Shown: positions 30,209 through 39,131 of the stretch, in pieces | Numbering within the stretch: the stretch's first letter is position 1 | Layout of the letters: every line of letters begins with the position of its first letter | Source of the DNA: Candidatus Gastranaerophilales bacterium | GTDB taxonomy: Bacteria; Cyanobacteriota; Vampirovibrionia; Gastranaerophilales; Gastranaerophilaceae | Direction: 5' to 3' | Assembly (NCBI GenBank): GCA_944324405.1 | Contig: CALUWF010000012.1 | Coordinates: 1-41,049, forward strand | DNA: 41,049 nt | Notes under the pieces: model-generated | Seen by the model: the letters and a program-made list of their open reading frames with translations, nothing else | What the model was told of the DNA's origin: nothing | The model's database searches: none | Program-made: the position numbers and the translations under genes

Positions 30209-32666
30209 ATTTGCCTCTTTGCGCGCTGAAATGTTCAACTCTGCACAGATGATTTGAACATTTTGAAAATTTTATTGCACCCGAGTCCTTTGTACTGTAG
30301 GTGTTAATGTTATATTTGCTTAATATTTCAAGCGTGCTCCTGTCGGGGTGTCCGTAGATGTTATATCCGCTTGAAATTACTGCGTATTTCGGTTTAAGAG
30401 CATTTAACATTTCATAATCAAGAGTGCGTTTTGCGCCGTGGTGACCGACTTTTAAGATATCAATTTCAGGCATAAATTCTTTTATTTTTCTATAAGCCAA
30501 AGTGCCTGAATCACCCATAAAAAGTGCATTTACATCGCTTGATGTTAAAAGGGTTATAACGGAGTTTTCATTATCTTTAACATCGCCCTTAAGTTCGTTT
30601 TTAAAATTTGCACTGAACGTTTTAATCTTAAAATCGTCCTCAGTGTATATTGTTTCGTTGTTTTTTGCGGCGTAGTGTTTTATGTTTTTATTTTTTAGAA
30701 TTTGCATAATTTCAATACCTTTTGGCTCTTTCGGGTCAAGGTTTTGCAGATAGACTTTATTTACTTTCATATCATTTAAGATGTCTTTTGCACCGCCGCA
30801 GTGGTCAATGTCAAAGTGCGTGATAATGAGTATTTCAAGCTCTTTTATGTTTTTATCCTTAAAATACTCTTCCATTATTGTTTTTGCATTTGAAATACCG
30901 CGATACGGCGCCATTGCCGTATCTATCATTATATATTTGCCTCTTGGTGATTTTAAAAGGATACAGTCAGCATTACCCGTATCAAATACAAGCATTTCAA
31001 AATCCTTTTGCGGGAGTTTTATAAATGTTGCGAAAAATATGACAGCAACCGTAAAAACCGCGGCAAGAAACTTTTTATTTTTAAAATTCGCCTTAATATT
31101 TTCAACAAGTAAAATCAAAAAAGTCCAAAATAAAACAAGCTGCAAGACACCGGGAGAAGGCGTTGTAATCACTGAATATTCAAAGCCCGAAAAGAAATTT
31201 GAAATATTTACAAGGAGCACAAGCAGCGGATTTACAACAAAATCAAAAAGAACTATTATTTTATCCCCCAAATAAGGAATAGCGCCCAAGATTGAACTTA
31301 CAAACCCTAAAAAGCTTATAATTCCTATAAAAGGTACAACACAAAGATTTGCAAAAAGGCTCCATGGGGTGAACGTATTAAAATAATACATTTGAAGCCC
31401 GGCTACATAAAGCTGGGCGCATAACGGCACAAGAAACGCAGCCATAAGCGCTTTTGGCGAAATTGAAAAAAGAAAAATCCTCAACAGATACGGTCTTGAC
31501 TTTACTTTGTCAATAAAACTTTTCTGAATAGTGTTTAATTTCTCATTTATCGGCTCGATTGTCACAATAAGCCCTATGGTTACAACAAAAGAAAGCTGAA
31601 AACCGACATCGCAAAACATTAAAGGTTCAAAAAGCAGCATTAAAAATCCGACAAGAAATACAAGCGCCACGGGTTTAGAATCCCTGTCAATCAGCTTGCC
31701 CAAAAGTACAAACAAAAGCATTATTGCCGCCCTTAAAACAGAGGGCGGGAAACCTGTCATAAATGTATATAAAATTATAAAAAACACTCCGCCCCAGATT
31801 GAAACAATATAAGGCAGCCTTAAATTTTGCGCTAAAAACCACCATATACCGAAAATCAATGCGACATTCAACCCGCTTGCCGCAAGCAGGTGCAAAAGTC
31901 CCGAGTTAATAAAACTCTGCTTTATTTCATCGGGCGGATTTATCGCCTCATTTCCGAAAACTATTCCTCCTAAAATCTCTATTTGCGGACTTTTTATGTA
32001 CTTTGAGTGCTTATTTATTATCTCTTTTCTTGTTTTATCAGTCTTTTGCAGTATGTACCACCAAAATTCGTCGATGGTTTTAAATGCCTCAGCCTTTGAT
32101 AATATTTTATAATTTTTACCCTCTGAATATAAGATTGAAAAGGTGTCTTTATGTTTTAAATATTTTGCGTAATCAAACTGCGAGGGGTTTGTGGCATTCT
32201 TTGGAGGTCTTAAATTTCCGCATACACTTATCATATCTCCGATTTGAATATTATTAAAACGCTTTTTGGTATCATTTATTACAACAAGAGTTTTTGCATC
32301 TTTAAAATCGTATTTCTGTCCGTTTGCAAGTACACTTTTGACATCGAGGTAAAATTTTGCCCTTGTCCCTTCTTTTGAAATTTGCGAAATAGACAAAACT
32401 CTTCCCGTTGCGCAAAAATCATTTATTCTTACATTGTATAATGCATCATAATCTTTTATTGAACTCCCTGCATTATAAAAACCCGTACAAAATATTAAAA
32501 AGAGCAATATCATATGCCTTGGTTTAATAATTTTAAAAAACGACATTAAAATCACGCAAAACGCACACAAAAGAGCAAAAGCCTCCGCGTGATTGTAAAG
32601 CTTTGCACAGATACCAAAAACATAAGATATTGAAATTGATACAATTAAAACGGTTTTTAAATTCAT
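30183..32666 (-). CDS. comEC: ComEC/Rec2 DNA uptake channel
   Basis: An 827-residue inner-membrane protein that takes transforming single-stranded DNA into the cytoplasm. N-terminal helices and a DUF4131-like region come first. The Competence domain then carries the diagnostic SGLLHLLAASGLNVALIFG and many membrane helices (about 230-540). A C-terminal metallo-beta-lactamase-like domain follows (LVFDTGNADCILL, ITHFDIDHCGG, VGHHGAKRTL, YGHPDRSTLEILS), which may be the nuclease that degrades the other strand. All three parts are intact, so the gene looks functional. Only a pilin-type gene (39635) and no comEA is seen nearby. Confidence 0.94.
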   Translation of the reverse strand: MNLKTVLIVSISISYVFGICAKLYNHAEAFALLCAFCVILMSFFKIIKPRHMILLFLIFCTGFYNAGSSIKDYDALYNVRINDFCATGRVLSISQISKEGTRAKFYLDVKSVLANGQKYDFKDAKTLVVINDTKKRFNNIQIGDMISVCGNLRPPKNATNPSQFDYAKYLKHKDTFSILYSEGKNYKILSKAEAFKTIDEFWWYILQKTDKTRKEIINKHSKYIKSPQIEILGGIVFGNEAINPPDEIKQSFINSGLLHLLAASGLNVALIFGIWWFLAQNLRLPYIVSIWGGVFFIILYTFMTGFPPSVLRAAIMLLFVLLGKLIDRDSKPVALVFLVGFLMLLFEPLMFCDVGFQLSFVVTIGLIVTIEPINEKLNTIQKSFIDKVKSRPYLLRIFLFSISPKALMAAFLVPLCAQLYVAGLQMYYFNTFTPWSLFANLCVVPFIGIISFLGFVSSILGAIPYLGDKIIVLFDFVVNPLLVLLVNISNFFSGFEYSVITTPSPGVLQLVLFWTFLILLVENIKANFKNKKFLAAVFTVAVIFFATFIKLPQKDFEMLVFDTGNADCILLKSPRGKYIMIDTAMAPYRGISNAKTIMEEYFKDKNIKELEILIITHFDIDHCGGAKDILNDMKVNKVYLQNLDPKEPKGIEIMQILKNKNIKHYAAKNNETIYTEDDFKIKTFSANFKNELKGDVKDNENSVITLLTSSDVNALFMGDSGTLAYRKIKEFMPEIDILKVGHHGAKRTLDYEMLNALKPKYAVISSGYNIYGHPDRSTLEILSKYNINTYSTKDSGAIKFSKCSNHLCRVEHFSAQRGKFTDFGSPD

Positions 32667-32708
32667 TTTACAAAAACCATTTTAATTTTAATTCAAATTT
32701 TAAACAAC

Positions 32709-33608
32709 TCAGTTAATTATTGTAACGCCCAGGCCACCCGATGCAGAGTTTAAATCTTTATAATACTGCCCATCGGTATAATACATTTCATCTCCGCTGT
32801 TGTCCTTAAAAATGTCCTGGAAATAATTGTTATTATTTGGCGCGGGATAATAGAAATTCTGCCCCCGGCCTTGTTGTGCGGCATTATTATAATACGGCTG
32901 ATTATTCCAAACACCGTTATATGGATTATTATAAGCGCTGTAGGGTTGATAATTAGGATAAGTCATAGAATTAACGGGAGGCGAAAAACCCGTCAGGGTA
33001 CCCGGATTTGCACCGCCAAAAATATTTCTTATTGCGTTTTTAAGGCCATTTTGCGGCCGGTAAGGATTTTGAAAATCTTGGTAACTCTGCTGTACGCGCG
33101 CAAGCTCTCTGGATTGATTTTCAAGACTGGAACTTGCCACCTTAAGAGTTTCAATGCGAGAGTTCAGATTTCCGCTTTGATTTGCACCAAGAACCGACTT
33201 TTCAAGTCTTTTAATGCGCGTTTGAATGTCTTCATTTTGATAGGTTTTGTTGAATATTTTTTTCTCCAAATTTGCAAGAGTGTTTCTCTCTTTTTTGCTT
33301 ACACTTTTCTCATCAAGAGTATTTTCAATTGCTTCAACTCTTTGGGCCAGCGGCATATTTGAATAGTCTTTGCGATAGAGCCTGCTCTCTAGGCGGTTTA
33401 ACCTTATTTCAATTGGCTCATCCTCAAAAGTCTTTGAAAAAACAAGCTGTTCCATTTGACTTATTTTAGGATAACTTGCACTATTTGGCACAAATTCCGT
33501 ACCATCAGGATTTCTGAATTTAACCTCGGGAAGTTTATCTATAATAATTTCGCAGTTTGCACACTGCATAAAAGATATGAGCGTTAATGATAAAATAATT
33601 TTTTTCAT
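32709..33608 (-). CDS. Secreted protein with repeated RL-x-RLE motifs
   Basis: A 299-residue protein with a signal peptide (MKKIILSLTLISFMQCANC). It then has three or four copies of a helical repeat of the form LE-x3-F-x-K-x-[FY]-x-[DN]-E-x2-[IL]-x-x-R[LI]-x-RLE (around residues 52-140). A Tyr/Asn/Pro/Gln-rich, probably disordered C-terminal half follows. Similar repeats occur in secreted proteins of cyanobacteria-related lineages, as far as I recall. It has the segment NPDGT, also found in the next secreted protein (33647-34378), so they may be related in role. Function unknown. Confidence 0.75.
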   Translation of the reverse strand: MKKIILSLTLISFMQCANCEIIIDKLPEVKFRNPDGTEFVPNSASYPKISQMEQLVFSKTFEDEPIEIRLNRLESRLYRKDYSNMPLAQRVEAIENTLDEKSVSKKERNTLANLEKKIFNKTYQNEDIQTRIKRLEKSVLGANQSGNLNSRIETLKVASSSLENQSRELARVQQSYQDFQNPYRPQNGLKNAIRNIFGGANPGTLTGFSPPVNSMTYPNYQPYSAYNNPYNGVWNNQPYYNNAAQQGRGQNFYYPAPNNNNYFQDIFKDNSGDEMYYTDGQYYKDLNSASGGLGVTIIN

Positions 33609-33646
33609 ACCCTGATGTTATGACATAAAACAAATTTTACATCACG

Positions 33647-34378
33647 CTACTGGGCATTACCTATTTCAAATATAGTTCTGTCGATTTCATCCAAAAGTGC
33701 AGCCGACTTTGCTTTTATATTATTAGGAGAATAAACGCTGTCTTGCAGCGGCATATAACGCGAATAAAAATTAGCATCATATTTTAAATTCCCGAGAACT
33801 TTTGCGCTATAGTTCACGTGTCTTATTGCATAAAAACTGTTTGACTGAGCATAAGCGCTGTATTGATATTTTCTTTCAAGATTTGTTGTTTGCAGGTCAA
33901 GCACATTTACATTTGCGTTAAAAAATTGTATTGAAGCATTATCGTTTATACACTGTCTTAGGCGTTCAAGGGTTTCTTTTATTTTAACAATATCATTTAC
34001 GTAGTCAGATGTTTTTTCTTTTTTTATTATTACATCCAAAAACAAAGGGTCATTGAGAGGCGCATCGAGCAAAAGCCCGTCTTGTAAATCTTTTTCGCTA
34101 TACTGCCTTTTAGGCGTTGTGTCGCTTGATTCTCTTCTGTATTCAAAATCTGTATTTATATCCGGCAGCTTTCCGTAATATCCCTTGCCCTGCATATCCT
34201 GCGGAGTTTTTTTATCTCTTTTGAAAAAATTTTTAATTTTATCGATAATGCTTTCTTTTTTCGGCTGGTTATATGTGCCGTCAGGGTTGATTATAGTGCC
34301 GCTTTCATTACAATAAACCGGCATGCAAAATGCAAATGCCAGAATAACTATTAAAACCCCGGAAAAAATCTTTTTCAT
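33647..34378 (-). CDS. Secreted protein of unknown function
   Basis: A 243-residue protein with a clear signal peptide (MKKIFSGVLIVILAFAFCMPVYC). The segment INPDGTYNQP follows, then a basic region (KNFFKRDKK), then a mostly helical domain to the end. NPDGT recurs in the neighbouring 32709-33608 product. It has no recognised family. Its promoter is good: TTGTCT, 16 nt, then TATAAT on the minus strand, with the -10 ending 7 nt before the ATG and no Shine-Dalgarno. Confidence 0.75.
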   Translation of the reverse strand: MKKIFSGVLIVILAFAFCMPVYCNESGTIINPDGTYNQPKKESIIDKIKNFFKRDKKTPQDMQGKGYYGKLPDINTDFEYRRESSDTTPKRQYSEKDLQDGLLLDAPLNDPLFLDVIIKKEKTSDYVNDIVKIKETLERLRQCINDNASIQFFNANVNVLDLQTTNLERKYQYSAYAQSNSFYAIRHVNYSAKVLGNLKYDANFYSRYMPLQDSVYSPNNIKAKSAALLDEIDRTIFEIGNAQ

Positions 34379-34385
34379 ATTTTAA

Positions 34386-34413
34386 ATTATACTTTTTAAT
34401 TTTAAAAAGACAA
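34386..34413 (-). promoter_or_regulatory. Promoter of the 243-residue secreted protein gene
   Basis: The minus strand has TTGTCT (34413 to 34408), a 16-nt spacer, TATAAT (34391 to 34386) and 7 nt to the ATG at 34378. The -35 end touches the edge of the pth terminator. Confidence 0.55.
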
Positions 34414-34442
34414 AATATTAAAAAAGCGGCATATGCCGCTTT
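34413..34442 (-). terminator. Intrinsic terminator of pth
   Basis: AAAGCGGCAT (34423-34432) and ATGCCGCTTT (34433-34442) form a perfect 20-bp palindrome. On the minus strand it is followed by TTTTAATATTTTG, giving a clear terminator after pth. Confidence 0.75.
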
Positions 34443-34457
34443 AATTTTTGTATAAAA

Positions 34458-35012
34458 TTAAAAATGTTTTTTATTATATTTATTTTGCACCGTTTGAATA
34501 TCTGTTTTTAAATAATCTTCAATGCTATCCGCCGCAAGCGGAATAATTTTATTCAGAGTTTCAAGCTCATCATCCCTAAAATTGCTAAGTACAAAATTTT
34601 CAACCGAAATATTTTTCTCAAGAGGCCCAATGCCCACTTTTAATCTGTCAAAGTCAGAGGAGCCGATAAGATTTATTATTGATTTTAAACCGTTATGCCC
34701 TCCGTGTGAGCCGTCTTTTCTAAAGCGAAGGATACCCAAATCAAGCGTAAAATCATCACAAATCACAATAAAATCGCGCACATTAAGCTTATAAAAATTC
34801 ATTAATTCAACAACCGCACGCCCGGATAAATTCATATAAGTTTTTGGCAAAAGGTATAAAATATCATTATCTTTTGCAAAAAAGGACTGAAATTTATCGC
34901 AAAGTGTTATATTTTTTCTTTTTAAAAGCTCATCAATAACCATAAAACCGATGTTATGACGGGTTTTTATATACTTAACTTCAGGATTTCCAAGCCCGAT
35001 AAGCGCTTTCAT
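34458..35012 (-). CDS. pth: Peptidyl-tRNA hydrolase
   Basis: A 184-residue enzyme that frees tRNA from peptidyl-tRNA dropped off the ribosome. The N-terminal GLGNPEVKYIKTRHNIGF holds the catalytic His19. LLPKTYMNLSGRAV, the DDFTLDLGILRFRKDGSHGGHNGLKSI loop and FDRLKVGIGP complete the family pattern. Size is standard. A Shine-Dalgarno (AAAGG) precedes the ATG. It is a single-gene unit ended by a strong hairpin. Confidence 0.96.
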   Translation of the reverse strand: MKALIGLGNPEVKYIKTRHNIGFMVIDELLKRKNITLCDKFQSFFAKDNDILYLLPKTYMNLSGRAVVELMNFYKLNVRDFIVICDDFTLDLGILRFRKDGSHGGHNGLKSIINLIGSSDFDRLKVGIGPLEKNISVENFVLSNFRDDELETLNKIIPLAADSIEDYLKTDIQTVQNKYNKKHF

Positions 35013-35116
35013 TTTTTACCTTTCTTTATATTCCCCCTTTTATGTATTCTCTTTACCAATTAAAAAAAAGAGCTTTGGGGTTATCTGTAAAATATCATAT
35101 TAGACGGAGTTGAATT

Positions 35117-35689
35117 ATGTCAATAAAAAATAAACCTATAGTAAACGAAAAAAGCTCTCAAAAAGTGGCAAAGTTCCTTGAAAAAAACAATCTCCATAAA
35201 AAAGACTTTGCCCAGATGATAGGCGTTACACTCTCATACGTTTATAATTTAATTGATGAAACAATTCCTTTTTCTTCACGTGCAACAACTCTTGAGCGCA
35301 TTGCAACCGTTATGGATATCAGGCCGGAGGATTTTATTGAATATCAAATCCCCCAAGACCCGCCCGTTTACAATGAAAACCTCGAATTTTTAAAAGACAC
35401 TATTAAACACAACGGGCTTAGCACGGTTGAATTTTTAAAAATGTTTGAAAGAAAAAAACGGCTTAATTTAGTCGACATTTTAAGAGGTGCAAAGCCGATA
35501 CAAATTGATTTTTCGGAGTTAAAAAATATAGCGGACGTGCTGAATATGAGCAATGACGAACTCTATGAACTTTGGAAAAGAAGAATGCTTGAATTTTTTG
35601 AAGAGGGCGGCTTTAACGTGGAAAAAAACAGAAAACTCGCAGATGCCATCTTTGAAGGGGCAAAGAAATATTTAAAATCGCAAGATTAA
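35117..35689 (+). CDS. XRE-like regulator with two HTH-type modules
   Basis: A 190-residue protein. Residues about 14-75 form a lambda-repressor-like HTH (KVAKFLEKNNLHKKDFAQMIGVTLSYVYNLID). Residues about 92-160 look like a second, more degenerate copy (FLKDTIKHNGLSTVEFLKMFERKKRLNLVDILRG, then a helix matching the end of the first copy). This suggests internal duplication. The C-terminal helix could mediate dimer contact. GGAG precedes the ATG. Its targets are not evident from the sequence. Confidence 0.78.
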   Translation: MSIKNKPIVNEKSSQKVAKFLEKNNLHKKDFAQMIGVTLSYVYNLIDETIPFSSRATTLERIATVMDIRPEDFIEYQIPQDPPVYNENLEFLKDTIKHNGLSTVEFLKMFERKKRLNLVDILRGAKPIQIDFSELKNIADVLNMSNDELYELWKRRMLEFFEEGGFNVEKNRKLADAIFEGAKKYLKSQD

Positions 35690-35782
35690 TTTGTAAATTT
35701 TTATAATGTTGTATTTGTAACATTCTTGACTTTAAGGTAACTTTTCAAATAACATGGCAAGTGTAAAAACTTAAGAGGTAAT

Positions 35783-36355
35783 ATGAATAGTTCAACCTTA
35801 CACAGAGCGGGTTTATCGCGTGAAAACATGTCTGCACTTGAAAGCTCAAGATCTTTTGACTTAGACAGAAGCGAATATTCCCGTTACTCAAAACCTTCCC
35901 CTTCAAAAACTTCCGAGCTTGATGTGCTCTGGAGAAGTGTAGGTAAGACAAGTGCTGACACAAGAGTTGCCAAGCAAAAGGCTCCAGGTGTTTATCTTTT
36001 AATCGGTTTTATATGCGGAGCTTTGTTTATGGGGGTTATATCCGCCATTGCAGGATTTTCTAATCTTGCCGGCAGCCAAAAAACCGAAGAGATTATTGTT
36101 CAACAAGCACCAAAGGCTAATGTTGCAGTAATCGGCCCGGATACACAAGCACCTGTTGAAGCGGTTTCTGTTCCAAGCGAAGAAAAATACGAAGTAAAAA
36201 GCGGCGATACACTTGATGGTATTGCATACAGATTTTACGGCAAATATGACGTGGAAAAAATTGAAGCAATTCAAAAACTTAACAATATAGTCGATCCATC
36301 TTCTTTGCAGATAGGACAAGTAATTTTAATCCCTGTTGACACAAGAAGGCAGTAG
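35783..36355 (+). CDS. Single-pass membrane protein with periplasmic LysM domain
   Basis: A 190-residue type II membrane protein. A Ser/Arg-rich cytoplasmic segment (1-67) is followed by one membrane helix (69-91), an Ala/Pro/Val linker and a C-terminal LysM domain (about 136-185: YEVKSGDTLDGIAYRFYGKYD...LQIGQVILIP). LysM binds peptidoglycan N-acetylglucosamine, so the protein likely tethers the inner membrane to the cell wall. There is no catalytic domain. AGAGG lies upstream of the ATG, and TTGACT (35726-35731) may serve as -35. A strong terminator follows. Confidence 0.87.
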   Translation: MNSSTLHRAGLSRENMSALESSRSFDLDRSEYSRYSKPSPSKTSELDVLWRSVGKTSADTRVAKQKAPGVYLLIGFICGALFMGVISAIAGFSNLAGSQKTEEIIVQQAPKANVAVIGPDTQAPVEAVSVPSEEKYEVKSGDTLDGIAYRFYGKYDVEKIEAIQKLNNIVDPSSLQIGQVILIPVDTRRQ

Positions 36356-36375
36356 GACTTTTAAATTTATGTAAC

Positions 36376-36411
36376 AAAATTGACCCAATGGTTTGCCATT
36401 GGGTCAATTTT
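36376..36411 (+). terminator. Strong intrinsic terminator after the LysM gene
   Basis: A perfect 16-bp stem (36376-36391 with 36396-36411) closes a TTTG loop and ends in TTTT. It is the strongest hairpin in the window and isolates the symporter operon. Confidence 0.8.
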
Positions 36412-36457
36412 ATGCGAATATAGACAAGGTCTTTTTATAAAGTAGAGAGTGGTTTTA

Positions 36458-38002
36458 ATGATTAGTCGATTATTTTTAGTATTAGCAACAATGTTTCTTA
36501 TTCCCCAAAGTGTTTTTGCACTTAGCGTGAGTGATTGTGTGGACAAGTACTTTGCTCCCTTTTCAGACGCATTTTCGGGAGCAATTTTTACCTCGGTTAC
36601 AATTGCGGGCACAAAAGTGCCGGTTATAATTCTGTTTTTGATTTTATCAAGCATATTCTACACAATTTATTTAAGATTAATAGGCATATGGGGTTTCAAG
36701 CACTCTTTAAAACAGCTTTTCGGAAAATATCATAAAGAACATGACAATGATCGCGATGGCGAAGTAAGCTCTATGGGCGCTTTTGCAACCGCTTTATCAG
36801 GCACGGTAGGACTCGGAAATATTGCGGGCGTTGCAATAGCAATATCTATAGGCGGCCCCGGAGCTATGTTTTGGATGATATTCGGCGCACTTTGCGGCAT
36901 GGCTTCAAAATTTTTGGAATGCACACTTGCCGTTAAATACAGAAGGTTTAATGCGGACGGCTCAGTATCAGGCGGCCCTATGTTCTACATTGCGCACGGT
37001 CTTACAAGAAAGGGTTTGAGATGGCTCGGGCAGCCGCTTGCACTTATTTTTGCACTTATGTGTGTTCCGGGTGCTCTTGGCGGCGGAAATATGCTGCAAA
37101 TAAACCAGGCAACACAGCAGGTAATAAATATTACAGGCGGAGAAAGCAGCTTTTTTGCGGCTCATAGTTGGGTATTCGGCTTAATCGTTGCAATTATCGT
37201 AGGCTTGATAATCGTTGGCGGTATTAAATCCATAGCTAACGTAACTTCAAAAATCGTTCCCATTATGTGCGGCCTGTATTTGTTTGCCGCTGCGGCAATT
37301 ATCCTTATGAATTTTCAACACATCCCGCATGCGATATATGTAATAGTAAAAGAAGCCTTTATGCCTCAATCTGTTGTCGGCGGCATTATAGGTACGATTA
37401 TAATAGGTTTCAGACGCTCAGTACAATCTAACGAAGCAGGCTCCGGCTCTGCGCCGATTGCATACGCTGCTGTTAAAACAAACGAGCCTATTTCACAAGG
37501 TTTTGTTTCATTGATGGAGCCGTTTTTGGATACGGTTATTATATGTTCTCTGACTGCGTTTGTAATTATTATAACGGGCGAATATCTGAACTATCGCGAA
37601 GGTATAACAGGCGTAGAGCTTACTTCTGCGGCTTTTGGCGGAACAATTTCATTCTTCCCCTATGTGCTTGCGGTAGTCATAATACTTTTTGCAATTTCCA
37701 CTATTATAAGCTGGGCATATTACGGTCAGAAAGCATGGAGCTACCTTTTTGGAGAAGGTTTTAAACGTACAAAAGTTTACCAGATAATGTTTTGTATATT
37801 TATCGTAATCGGCTCTTGCATGAATCTTCAAAGTGTTATTGACTTTACGGACGCTACAATGCTTGCGATGGCTGCACCCAACCTTATTGCAATATTCATT
37901 CTCTTACCCGAAATTAAACAAGATTTGATTGCCTATTGCAAAAAATATAAATTAATAAATCCATTAAATAAAATATGGTTCAGTGATGAAAAATCCATAT
38001 AA
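36458..38002 (+). CDS. Sodium:alanine/glycine symporter (AGCS family)
   Basis: A 514-residue inner-membrane transporter that imports alanine or glycine with Na+. Family hallmarks are SSMGAFATALSGTVGLGNIAGVAIAISIGGPGAMFWM (about residues 103-140), DGSVSGGPMFYI, and RRSVQSNEAGSGSAPIAYAAVKTNEPISQGFVSLMEPFLDT. The usual NEAGMGSAP reads NEAGSGSAP here. The N-terminus resembles a signal peptide (MISRLFLVLATMFLIPQSVFA), which is somewhat longer than usual. I prefer the ATG at 36458, with GAGAG upstream, to GTG at 36449. Its end overlaps the bioF start, so the two genes are translationally coupled. Confidence 0.93.
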   Translation: MISRLFLVLATMFLIPQSVFALSVSDCVDKYFAPFSDAFSGAIFTSVTIAGTKVPVIILFLILSSIFYTIYLRLIGIWGFKHSLKQLFGKYHKEHDNDRDGEVSSMGAFATALSGTVGLGNIAGVAIAISIGGPGAMFWMIFGALCGMASKFLECTLAVKYRRFNADGSVSGGPMFYIAHGLTRKGLRWLGQPLALIFALMCVPGALGGGNMLQINQATQQVINITGGESSFFAAHSWVFGLIVAIIVGLIIVGGIKSIANVTSKIVPIMCGLYLFAAAAIILMNFQHIPHAIYVIVKEAFMPQSVVGGIIGTIIIGFRRSVQSNEAGSGSAPIAYAAVKTNEPISQGFVSLMEPFLDTVIICSLTAFVIIITGEYLNYREGITGVELTSAAFGGTISFFPYVLAVVIILFAISTIISWAYYGQKAWSYLFGEGFKRTKVYQIMFCIFIVIGSCMNLQSVIDFTDATMLAMAAPNLIAIFILLPEIKQDLIAYCKKYKLINPLNKIWFSDEKSI

Positions 38003-39131
38003 TGCCTATCGAAATGCACTTCTTGAAAAGAAAGAAAGCCTTAATTTCCGCTCATTAAATGCACTTGAAATTGAAGGCAAATATGTAATACAAAACAACA
38101 GAAGGCTTTTAAACCTCTCATCCAATGACTATCTTGGAATTAGCACCTATGAAGATATCAGGCAGGAATTTTTAAAAAATTACGACAAGCCGCTCAGTGT
38201 GCCCTCTGCAAGGCTTTTGTGCGCAAATACAACTTCGTATGAAAAACTTGAAGTGCTATTGAGCCAAAAATTTAAAAAGGAAGCCACACTTTTATTTAAC
38301 AGCGGCTATCACGCAAATGTCGGCATATATAGTGCCCTTGCCAAAAAGGGCGATGTTGTGTTTTGCGATAAGTTAAACCATGCGAGTATAATTGACGGGA
38401 TACGCCTTGGCGGCGCGGATTTAATACCTTTTAAACATGTTAATTATGAGGACTTGGAGTCAAAGTTAAAAAGATACGCTTCTAAATATGAAAATGTAAT
38501 TATTGCAACAGAGGCTCTTTTTTCAATGGACGGTGATTTTTGTGACATAAAAAAACTCACTGAATTAAAAGAGAAATACAACGCAATTTTAATTGTTGAT
38601 GAAGCACACTCTTTTGGCGTGTATGGCGGCGGTTTGGGCTTTTGTGCTCAAGAAAAAATGCTCGATAGTGTTGATTTGATTATGGCGACTTTCGGCAAGG
38701 CTGTCGGGTCTTACGGAGCTTTTTGTGTCGGGCGCAGGGTTTTGATTGATTATTTAATAAATTTTTCGCGCTCTTTTATTTTCTCGACGGTTTTTCCTCA
38801 AATAAGCGCCGAGTTTGCATATTTTGTGCTTGAAAATTACATTTTTAAATCAGATAACCTTGCAAAAAAACTTTTAAGCTTAAAAGACTATATGCACAAA
38901 AACCTCTGCGGCCTTGATATTCTTGGCTCAAGCTATATTGTTCCGATAATTTTTGGCGAAAATAAAAAAGCTCTTGACGCCTCTAAAAAATTATACGAAA
39001 ACGGCTATTACTGCCTTCCGGTAAGGTATCCGACAGTTGCCAAAAACTCCGCCAGATTAAGAATTTCCCTTAATGCCGCACTTAATGAAGCAGACTTGGG
39101 CGGACTTATAAATCAAATAAAAAAATTGTAA
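37986..39131 (+). CDS. bioF: 8-amino-7-oxononanoate synthase-like (BioF/Kbl family)
   Basis: A 381-residue PLP-dependent alpha-oxoamine synthase. In biotin synthesis BioF condenses pimeloyl-ACP/CoA with L-alanine. The relative Kbl uses glycine and acetyl-CoA. Visible features are NLSSNDYLG (43-51), HASIIDGIRLGGA (132-144), the PLP-contact IVDEAHSFGVYG (203-214) and the Schiff-base lysine in ATFGKAVGS (K238). BioF is favoured over Kbl by overall pattern, but the acyl substrate is not proven. It overlaps the symporter gene by 17 nt. No other biotin gene is in the window. Confidence 0.85.
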   Translation: MKNPYNAYRNALLEKKESLNFRSLNALEIEGKYVIQNNRRLLNLSSNDYLGISTYEDIRQEFLKNYDKPLSVPSARLLCANTTSYEKLEVLLSQKFKKEATLLFNSGYHANVGIYSALAKKGDVVFCDKLNHASIIDGIRLGGADLIPFKHVNYEDLESKLKRYASKYENVIIATEALFSMDGDFCDIKKLTELKEKYNAILIVDEAHSFGVYGGGLGFCAQEKMLDSVDLIMATFGKAVGSYGAFCVGRRVLIDYLINFSRSFIFSTVFPQISAEFAYFVLENYIFKSDNLAKKLLSLKDYMHKNLCGLDILGSSYIVPIIFGENKKALDASKKLYENGYYCLPVRYPTVAKNSARLRISLNAALNEADLGGLINQIKKL

